A stretch of 64,000 nt of DNA from Tupaia tana (lineage: Eukaryota; Chordata; Mammalia; Scandentia; Tupaiidae). Positions within the stretch are counted from its first letter, which is position 1; each line of letters starts with the position of its first letter. Where the stretch lies: contig JAKSZU010000018.1 of NCBI GenBank assembly GCA_026018925.1, positions 4,000,920 to 4,064,919 on the forward strand, read 5' to 3'. The notes under the pieces are model-generated. The model searched no databases. It had not been told where the DNA came from and saw only the letters and a program-made list of their open reading frames with translations. Both the position numbers and the translations under genes were made by a program. Below, one piece after another: positions 55,081 through 64,000 of the stretch.

Positions 55081-55937
55081 ACACTCAAAACGTGGTCCTT
55101 TGGGCAGCCGCCTCAGTAGCACCTGGGAGCTTCGAGCATGCAGACCCTGGCCCAACCAGACCCGCTGCCTCAAAAATCTGCATCTTGGGGAGATCCTCCA
55201 GGGGCTCCGGCCCACGCAGTGCCCAGAAAGCACACATGTTGCTGTATGGCGCCACCGGGCACCTGAGAAACCACAGCTGGCAGCCGTGAGCCCAGGGAGG
55301 TCCCAAGTGTCCGTGAGGTGGCTGGATAACTCCGAGCGGGGGCATCCCATACACCAGCTGTCACCTGTTAGGAACTGTGTCAAGATCCCACTGATAATGA
55401 CATGAGCTGCGGATATCGGAACTGAGCCGAGGGAGGGTCTGTGATTGCCCGGCGAGCTCAGAACTCTGGTAGAAACACACCGGAAGCCCTGATTCCGCAC
55501 ACCCCTGAGCAGACCGAGGCTCTCACCTGGGGGTGGTTCTGCCCTGCTGGGGACCTCGGGCAACGCCCAGGGGCGTCTTTGCTTTGCTCACATGAGGGGT
55601 TCCTGGCATCCAGGGGTCCAGGCCAGGGATACTGCTCAGCACCTCCCAGCGCACAGGACGGCCCACCTCACGCAGTCAGGCCCCCATGTCAGCGCCGATG
55701 CTGAGAAGCCCACGGCACAGAGGTGCATGCCCTCCACTCTAAAACCCAACATGAAATAATACTTGGGGACTTCAGAAAGTCACGGCAAGAGGGAGTCAAC
55801 GATAGTTTTATTTTGGTGCAAAGAGACCCAGTTGAAGTCCATGCATAGTTTTTTCATACTACGCATCTTCCGTGAATTTTTGGAAGACCTTTCATATCTT
55901 TTTAAAAGAAGAATTATTTTATTTAACTTATTCATTT

Positions 55938-56082
55938 ATTTATTTTAATTTTACCAGAGAGGGACAGAGTGAGAGAGAGAGAGAGAGAAAGTGAGAAACC
56001 AAGCTGCCAGGTCCAGGACTTGAACTGTGGTCGTCCATGTGGGAGTCCAGTGCCCCTAACTGCCATGCCACCCACCGGCCCC
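55938..56082 (-). mobile_element. Short-form SINE (copy B of 36728-36872)
   Basis: Near-identical to copy A; one visible change is CCAGTGCCCC for CCAGCGCCCC. Confidence 0.88.
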
Positions 56083-56246
56083 TAAACCTTCATATTTCGA
56101 TAACGTGGAGCAGTGGGGGACGGAGGAGCTTGGTGTAGTGGACTGGGGAAGGTTCCGAAGTGCGGGTGCTGAGAACAGCGTGGCAGGGAGTTAAGCCTGC
56201 GTGGGAACCTCTGGAACCACAGCCAGCAGCGTTGTTTTCATTCTGT

Positions 56247-56470
56247 TTTTAGGCTTTTGCATAGGGTGTGGCCATTCCTCAGAGAGAGACAGAGAAAGTG
56301 AGAAATCACCCCCAGGATAGATGGCCGCACCCCAATCCCTTCTCCATTCTCCTTGGGGGTACCTATGCACGTGCATCTGGCATGATTTTTAAGCCACTGG
56401 GTCTGGGACTCAAACCAAGGTCAGCCACGTGGGGAGTCCAGCGCCTTAACCATCATGCTGTCTCTGACCC
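56247..56470 (-). mobile_element. Long-form SINE (copy B of 37037-37260)
   Basis: Same insertion as copy A with about five substitutions (for example GAGAAATCACC for GAGGAATCACC). Confidence 0.82.
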
Positions 56471-57051
56471 TCAAAAGTCATTTTTAGTAAAAATGAGTGT
56501 ATCATTTATAACAAGCACAACACATCCAAGAGGAAAGTGCCCAGCGCCTGTTACTGACCTGACTGTCCTGCCGGAGGCTAAACGTCCCGTGGGCCTCGGG
56601 CCACGTCCCAGGCCAGGCTAAGGGCCACTCTGTCCCCTCGTCACCCCCCAGCATGGGTCTTAGCTGTCCACAGGGCAGGACCCTTCCGAGCAGGACCTCA
56701 GACACTGAGGAGTAAGACTGACAAGTTGCCTGTCCCTGAATAAGATCCATAATCTGACCCTTGGCTGTATGAAGGTCATATGCCATGCAGCCAGGTTGTC
56801 CCTGGGTTCAAATCCCAACATGACCTCAAACTGCCCACGTAACCTTGGGGCTGGCCTCCCTGGGCCTCCCTTTTCCATCTGGGACGCAGGCCAGTGCTGT
56901 CGTCGGGGCTGGGCGAGGAATGCGGCTTCCTTCCTGCTCCTCTCTCTGGCTGGGCTGCTCTGGGGCGCTCTGGCCGCACCTCCTGGCTGGTCCTGGGGGC
57001 CGTGGCTCGCAGTGTGCCCTGACGCCGTGTTCTCTCTGCTCTTGGCCACAG

Positions 57052-57209
57052 ATGACGTGCGGTTGTTCGCCTTCGTGCGCTTCACCACCGGGGACGCCAT
57101 GAGCAAGAGGTCCAAGTTCGCCCTCATCACGTGGATCGGGGAGAACGTGAGCGGGCTGCAGCGGGCCAAAACCGGGACGGACAAGACCCTGGTGAAGGAG
57201 GTCGTCCAG
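57052..57209 (+). pseudogene. COTL1: Orphan second copy of COTL1 exon 3
   Basis: All 158 bases are identical to 37821-37978, with the same AG acceptor and GTAATC donor. It lies downstream of the COTL1 polyadenylation signal and beyond the gap, with no other COTL1 exon alongside in the window. It is therefore not part of the transcript as assembled. It is probably an allelic duplicate in the assembly rather than a genuine extra exon or partial gene copy. A gene predictor could wrongly build a second partial COTL1 here. Confidence 0.85.
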
Positions 57210-60200
57210 GTAATCGTCCCCGTGTTCTCAGGGCCTGTGGGGGCCGCCCCGTCCAGCAGGGACAGCGAAAGCTGCAGTTGACTCCTGGGTCTGGACCAGG
57301 ACCTCTGGGGAAATGTTTACCGGCCGTGTTCAGGGTGGGGGCAGGTGCCCTGTGTGCGGTCATGGCCATCACGCAGGGCCACGTGGCACTGCTGGGTACC
57401 TCTGTGGGTGGGACCACCCAAGTGGCAGCCCTGAGTCACACCAGGGTGACTTCCACTGTGGTGGTGAGGACCCAGTGGGAGAATGCTCTCTGTCCCGAGC
57501 AGTGCCACCCGTGGCAGTCCATGGCACGTGCTGACTGTCACCCTGTGGAGGACAGCAGGCTGTCCTGGTTTTGGTGCCTGCAGACCAACAAAGGCTGCAG
57601 AGGTGGGTGCTGCCCACGGCCGGCATATGAGCGGCTTCAACCGTTCATGGAAAAGTCGATTGAAGTGCGAGTTTGTTTTGGGAAACGTCGATGGCCAGGA
57701 TGGTCTTCTCGCAGTGCACAGTTCCATGAACCTTCTTTGTCTCCTCATACACAGAGGGGAAGAGGCAGGGCACCCCTGCTTTATTCTCTGAGCCCCAGGA
57801 CAGTCCTCCATTTTAAGGAATTCTCCATCTGGCTGTTAAATTGATGCTCTCTGTGCCAGAAACCCCTGAGCCAACGAACCCCGCCTCTCCCGGCGTGCTC
57901 AGGTGACCAGAGCTACTGCTGTGTGTCCTCAGCAGTCTGCCGTCACAGAGACTAGGCCCAGTGTCCCCTCCCCACCACAGGCACATCGTTTTGGAGGTAC
58001 ATTAACAGTGGAGTAGCTGCACAGCCTGGTCATTAAGGGAGCCCGATCCCCCGTGACTGAGCACGGTTCAGATGTCTGCCCTGGTGGGGGGAGGAACGTG
58101 CTGGGCACGCGTGCGCGCCTCCAGTCCAGACAGGACGGGAACGGAGACGAGGGATTGCGGAGTGACCACGCCCCACTGGGGGGGCTTCCTCGCCCTCCGG
58201 CAATTACAAACCAGTAATAGGACACAAAGGTCTCACCGCCACCGCATTTTCGCGCTGTCCCCACCGGCTCCTCCGACGAGCACTCTGGCGCCTTTCTGCG
58301 CTCTGCAGGTGCCTCTCACCGGCGACTTCCCTTTCTTTCCCCTTGTTTAGGTTAATACAATTCCGTAAGTTATGCGGCTGCATCGTGTTCATAGTGAATG
58401 CCTTTCTGGTCGCCGGGTGTGCCGTTCCCCTAGTGTGCTCTAATGTACTGCATGTTCCCCTGTTCTTGGCCTCTCGTTGCTTCCAACTTTATTTTTGCAA
58501 ACCATGTTCCAACCAGTGTTTTGCTACATGCGGCTTCTTTCTCTTTTAGTTCTCTAGAGTGTGTTCTCAGGAGGCGGGTTCCAGAGTTACAGATGGAGTG
58601 ACATTTTTGAAAGGTGCAAGCTGTCAGAGTGCCTGGACCGAGCAAATGCTCACTAAATGTCACCCATTCCGTCGTCACCAGCACTACAGGGTAGCTCCGC
58701 TGTCTGCCCGCCGTCTGGCTCGGGAGCCCTGACTTTGGAAAGTCGTACCCAGCCCTGCAGGCCGCTTTTCTCCAGGCCTGTCGGGCTTTAATGGCTAACT
58801 AGCTTGGAGCGGTCACCTTTGGCAGCAGAACGGAAAGTGTGCACGGGCGTAGGTTCCACCAAGGTCTCCGGTTTCCTCCAGGGCCAGGCAGAGGGAGGAC
58901 CTTGGGCGCGTGTGTGGGTGCGCTCGTTGGGCGCTGCCTTCCAGACCTTGCCATCGCTCTTCTCTTTCCATTAAAAGAAAGAGAAAAGGACTCGTCACTC
59001 CTGTCCAGTTCCAGAACTTTTCCGTCAGCACCAAAGGAAACCTTGTACCCGTGAAGCCCTCTCCAGAGCTTCTTTCAAGTCTAGAACTCTGTTTGGCTCG
59101 GTTACGTGGACAGACCTAGGTGACAGGCCCTCATGGGAGCCATCGGGTGGGAGCAGTGGGCATGCAAATTCAGCCTTTTTCATAAACTAGCAGTTCTGCC
59201 TGGCAAGGGTCCTTTGCCAGACTCCGGCTCAGGTCCAAGCCCTCGGCCAGTTCCCCTTGGGGTCCCTGCCAAGCTCACCTGCCAGCCCCGGGCCTCCCGA
59301 AGCTCATGCCGTGACCTGTTGCAGGCTGCTTCACCTCCTTGAGCCCCGATTTCCTCATCTGAGAAATCGGGGCTATAACCTGTGCCTCATGGGACTGTGG
59401 CAACTGAGTAGGCCCGTGTGGTAGATGCGCAGGGCTCCGTCTCGATGCTGTTCACGTAGTAGGCCAACTTCGTTGAGGGTGGAAGCAGCCTGGCGTTTAC
59501 TGACAATGAACATCTTTGAGTGTATGTGTTGTCCTTAAAAAAAAATTCTGTTGATTTCTTTGGAAAGAATTCCAAACGTGGCCATAGCTGAGGAGCAGGG
59601 ACTCCTGGGCGCTTTGACGGGAGAGTAGGAGCCCTGAACGTGGACGTAATCTGCAGCTTGTCGGCTGAGCAACAGCAGCTATTCGGAGCTCTGGGTTAAG
59701 AAGGATTCTGAGGTTAAGCCTGGCAGTCAGTGGGGAAAGTGCCACAATTGATTTGTGATGTCTGCCGTGGACACTGGAGGAGAGGACTGTGTGTCCCACA
59801 TTCTCGCCAAACCGGAGCCAGAGGGAGCATTTGTCAGAAGTCAGGCGAGGGGTTTGGTTCCAGGGCTTCTGTAAATATCTGTGGGTCAGACTCCAGGCTG
59901 TCGCCCACACTGGGTGGTCCTGCAGCGTTAGGGTTCCTGTACGGTTCTGGAGCAAACCCCCTCACGGCCTGCTTTCCTGCCACCCGTCCTCCTGTGCTCC
60001 CCTGAAATGTGGCCGTGCCCCTGTCTGTCCTTTGATCTCTCCCGAGTGAAGCAGGGTGGCTCACTCCTGAGCTGCAAGGGGGCCCAGGTACGTTGTTCTC
60101 GAATCTGTTCAATGCTAGACCACACGTCTTGGATCTGTTTTTTTTTCCTTTTCACTCTGATGACTCATGCTTGTTACCAGAACCTGCTCTGTGTGAGTAA

Positions 60201-61559
60201 ATTACACCTTGCCATGGGTTTGAAAAGCCCTGATCCTGCAGGCACTTTAGAACAGTTGCAGGGGAAGGTGTGAGGGCCCCGGGAGGCTGGCGGCTAAACG
60301 GCTCAGCAGGTTTGAGGGCTGCGTTCTCATTCTTGGAGGCTGCAGGGTGCCCGGGACCAGCCACTTTTCTTCAGCACTCCAGGGTCTTTATGACTAGTCT
60401 TCACCCACCCGGGATAAAGACATTACTGTGGCCAGAATGTCCCCTGTCTGCCTGCTGCCCACCTCATGCCTTTTGGAGGAGATTCCGTCCCCTGCACGTT
60501 ACTGCAAGGGTCTGGGGTGGACCCGAAGCCGACACGCAGCCTTCATCTGGAGAGGCGTGCTCCGATCCCAGCGTTGACTTTTCTGCGCCTGTCTTTCCCT
60601 GGCCCCGCGATCCTGGCGTCTGCGGTAGAACCTTTTCCTGTGTCCGCGAGCTCCAGAGGCTTGAGTGTAGATCGTGGTAATGAGGGGTGGGAGGCAAGGT
60701 TTGGGGAGACCCTTTTGTTCAACTCTCCTCCTTTCCGAAGATGAAAACCGGGGCCTGGAGCCACTGAATGCTTCCTCCAGGGTCTTAGAGCCCTCCACAT
60801 CCTTTTCACTCTCCTATCCTCAAAGAGACCCGTAAGCACCAGAAACTTGACGTCCCAAGATTTAGGAGAGCACAGCGTATGGGAAGTGTCCAATTAACAC
60901 GTTTGTAGGAAGAATGCGTTCATTGGCTCCCATCCTCTGGACATACGAAGGTCGCCACCCCCTGCACTCCTGACATCGCAGCGCTAACTGACAAGGACCC
61001 CTCCTCTTTCTCCCCAGAACTCCCTGTGCACCCACATTCTCCATGTTGGGTAGGGTCATGACCACAGGGCGGGTGCTCTGGAAGACCTGATGCTTCTCCC
61101 CTCACAGCCCTCCTAGCTAACTCTGGGCCCAGCTTGGTTTTGCAGCCTGGTCTTTTCTCTGCGGGCGTGAGGTGATGCCAGTGTCACTGCCATAGTGATC
61201 CGGGGTTCCCTTCATTGGAGGGAAATACTGGGAGGTGAGAGGGGGGAACCAGCCACCTCCTGTGTCTTCATTCTGAATAGTTTTATCTCAAAGTCCCCCA
61301 ACACTCTTGAGAATAAAGGTGAAACCTGTGATCATTTAAAATACGGCTAGTGATTGTCGAGCACGTGTTCTGTGCTGGGCACACTTAGTGAGTGTCCGAG
61401 TCCTCTGCACGCTTGTAAAACCCTCCCACATCCCTAGGATCCCGGTGCTGCCAGTGCCCGTTTGCAGATGAGAAGACTAAGACTCAGCGAGGTTGAGTCC
61501 CTGGAGAGAGTTGGGCTTCTGGAGACCCAAATGGAAATCTGTCCCTAATTTTAAAAACT

Positions 61560-61717
61560 GGGGCCAGCAGTTAGTGTAATGGCTATGTCGCTGGACTCCC
61601 ACGTAGTTGACCGTGGTTCGAGTCCCGGACCTGGTGGCTTAAAACTCATGCTGGGCGCGAATGCATGCGTGCCCAAGATCCTGAGAGGAGAATGGAGGAG
61701 AAGGGACTGCGGTAATG
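61560..61717 (+). mobile_element. Truncated SINE (copy B of 42340-42497)
   Basis: Same truncated insertion; GGGCGCGAATG replaces GGGTGCGAATG and GGGACTGCGG replaces GGGATTGCGG. Confidence 0.88.
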
Positions 61718-62782
61718 CCCTTCTAAAACCCTCCTTGCAAGCAGGTGCTCGACTGTACTGACCCTGGTCCCTACCTGCTGTCCCACGAGCATTGCCTCGC
61801 CCAGGAAAGCTGGCCAGTGAGCCTCGCATCCTGGAGGCGTGAACACACGTGCCCTTGAGAAGAGTCACGGGGACCGCGCTTGCCGCCAGCTGGTGGTGAC
61901 ATGCTTCCAGCCCACCCTGATGGTGGCCTAAGTTGCTTGGAGTCACACATAGCTGGGCGAGGCTTGCCCTCGGAAGCCTGTCTGGAAGCTCCGCGAGGAA
62001 CACACTGCTGGACAGGGCAAAGATCTCTCCAGAGCCCAGGTGGCAAGGTTCCGGACCGCACGTTTTGCCGTGAGGTCTCCGACAGGTTGCTTCGTCGGCC
62101 TCAGCGGCCTCAAGGCTGCTCAGGAGGGGTGGGCCACCTTCTGCAGCCCACAGAGGGGGGTCATGGGGGAGAAGGCAGGGCCACGTCCCCAGGCTCCCCA
62201 GCATGACAGCGTGGTGTGCCCTAGGGCAAGTGGCTTCCCTTCTCTGGGCCTCCCTGTGGTTCTCTGTCAAACGAGAGACAGACGGTGAATTGTGAACGGC
62301 AGTTTCAAGGGCTCTCTTCTTTCAGCTCCACCCCCTCCCCATAACCAAAGTATAATTTACACAGAGGAGAATGCACACGCGTTGGCCAGGTAGCCTGATG
62401 CATTTTGTCATGCATGTTCATGAGACTGCCGTATCAAGACACTGGCCCTGCTAGCCCCGCAGGCTCCCGTGGGCCCCTCTGCTGACTCAGATCAGCTCTA
62501 ATGTGTTATGTTTTGCGACTTCCTCCTGGCTTAACCGAGTTCCCCTCACACTGCCTGCCCTGCCTAGCCCCGCACTGTCACCAGCCACCTGTGGGCACAG
62601 CGCACTCAGAGCGCACGCCATCCACATGGCTGCTGTGCACCCAGGACGCTCGCTGGGCGGAGGCCGAGTGTGAAGACAGGAGTGTGCGAGACCTCTCGAT
62701 AAATTGTGCATCGGTCACATGCTGAAATGACAATTTGGGATACATTGGGTTAGGTAAAATCGTATTAGAATTAAAATCGAGT

Positions 62783-63011
62783 TGGCCCGATAGAGGTTAA
62801 GGGAGTCAAATCTCACATTTCCGACCATAATTCGAGTCCTGGCCCCAGCAGCTTAGAAAACATGCCTGGTGTGTGTGCACCTGTGTCTGCTCAGAATCCC
62901 AGCAGGACGGGAGGCGGGGAAGGACTTGCAGCCCTTCATAGGTGCTTTCTCCCTCTTCTCTCTTCATTTTCCTGGGGTGAATATGCAAGCCCTTTGGCAA
63001 ATGAAAAAAAA
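62783..63011 (+). mobile_element. Old SINE (copy B of 43562-43790)
   Basis: Near-identical to copy A; GGCCCGATAGAGG replaces GGCCTGATAGAGG. Confidence 0.75.
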
Positions 63012-64000
63012 GTGTCACCTTTTCAACATGGCGATGAGAGAATGTAAAGGCCCATATGCATCAGCATCACTCCAGGCCCTAAAAGCCTCCTTCTGAGTGA
63101 AGACTTGCCTCACCCCCCCACCCACCTCCTGCCACCTATCTCTGCCTCTTGTGGGTGTTCGGTGGCTCATGGAGGTGACTGAGGAGAGGCGAGGGTGACA
63201 GGAGGTGGCCGTGGTCTGCCCGGTTGTGCTTGTGGGGTTTCAGTGTCAGCTGCTCCCACAGTCACTTTGTGGTGTCAGGCATGCCCCCGGTTGGGGTGCG
63301 TCTGCCCAGAGCCGTTTGTTTAGTTTCTGTCTGTTTTGGAAAACGTATGGTCCAGCCCAGTCCCCAGTGGCCTGGCGACTCCCTTGCCTGGCCCCCGGCC
63401 TGACCCAGTGAGCACTGCTGGCTGCGCAGAGGTGGAGGGCTTGAGGGAGGGTCTGCTGAGCTGGTTTTCAGGCTGGTGGCTGAGGCGGACACTTGGGGGC
63501 ATTTTACAGAGCCCACGTGCTGACTGGGAGGTGTTGACTCCTGCGGCGGGCCCTGGGCTGCCAGCATCCTGTGCGCGGGCCTGCTAAGACCGCAGTGGCC
63601 GCCTGCCACCTCCACCTGCTGTGGAGGTGGAAGGATGGAGAGCCGTTGAACCAGCCATGGGGTACTGCTTGCTGAGCCTCAGTTTCCCTTTCTGTGACTT
63701 GAAAGGTAAGGGAAGGTGACCTCTTTGGACTTTTCTACCCCTGCCATTTGTGATGTCACTGAGGATTTGTGATGTCAGACCAGAGGAAGCACATTCCTTA
63801 TGTCATCCACAAACACCCTCTGCTACTCTTCGGAGCAGCAGGGCTGCAGCCAAGTCTGGGCCCTGCCCTTGGTGGTCACGTGGAGGGGTTCCTGGGCACG
63901 GAGGGCAGCAGAGGCGAGTGCAGCAGCCACTGGCCATCAGCCAGGCTGCAGATAGAGGGCCCCACAGGGCTCCTGTCTGAATCAAAGGTCATCGGCCCCC

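Larger units (their letters stand above)
51689..64000 (+). repeat. Duplicated block, copy B (right of gap)
   Basis: About 12.31 kb, colinear with copy A. The offset drifts from 19186 at the left end to about 19231 at exon 3 and 19221 at the right end, so indels net +35 bp. Differences are scattered single-base changes, homopolymer length changes and a few small indels: 24 bp extra at about 56950, 12 bp missing at about 57809, and extra bases at about 51907. Shared elements include MER5A (51977-52133), an L1 3' fragment (about 53702-54105), a mariner-like element (55762-55895), MIRs (about 56771-56890, 59306-59521, 61350-61510) and an antisense L1 scrap (about 62326-62436). It contains an orphan exon 3 but no exon 1, 2 or 4. 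Confidence 0.97.

Overview
This window is nuclear DNA from a placental mammal. It carries one protein-coding gene, COTL1 (coactosin-like protein), on the + strand, and most of the rest is introns and interspersed repeats. The mammalian assignment rests on vertebrate splice sites, a CpG-island promoter, and old mammalian repeats (MIR, L2, L1M-type L1, MER5A, a MaLR LTR). I see no Alu, B1/B2, carnivore, ruminant or horse SINEs. The young SINEs belong to a tRNA-derived family, in a ~245-bp long form and a ~140-bp short form, that I cannot assign to a clade.

Layout. 1-15500 is upstream DNA with no gene. It holds many tRNA-SINEs, two antisense L1 relics (about 8985-11450 and 12560-14750) riddled with SINEs, simple repeats and an LTR-like repeat. 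15540-15905 is a long purine-rich tract. 15905-16360 is a TATA-less CpG-island promoter with CCAAT and GC boxes, leading into COTL1 exon 1. The coding exons are 16277-16353, 16605-16687, 37821-37978 and 49421-49531. They join in frame to give a complete 142-residue protein. Introns are 251 bp, 21.1 kb and 11.4 kb. The 3' UTR ends near 50708, after an AATAAA at 50686.

Intron 2 holds two minisatellites (34-bp unit at 20345-20886; 28-bp unit at 29128-29530), several short tandem duplications and a perfect 54-bp dispersed duplicate. Intron 3 holds two SINEs inserted one after the other at the same target site.

A 100-N assembly gap lies at 51589-51688. Everything after it to the window end (51689-64000) is a near-identical direct copy of 32503-44779, that is, part of intron 2, exon 3 and most of intron 3. 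It carries an orphan exon 3 (57052-57209) identical to the real one. The simplest reading is a retained second haplotype placed beside a gap; a very recent segmental duplication is the alternative. I found no bacterial, viral-genome, CRISPR or novel multigene system. The notable items are the duplication, the minisatellites, the serial SINE insertion and the promoter architecture.
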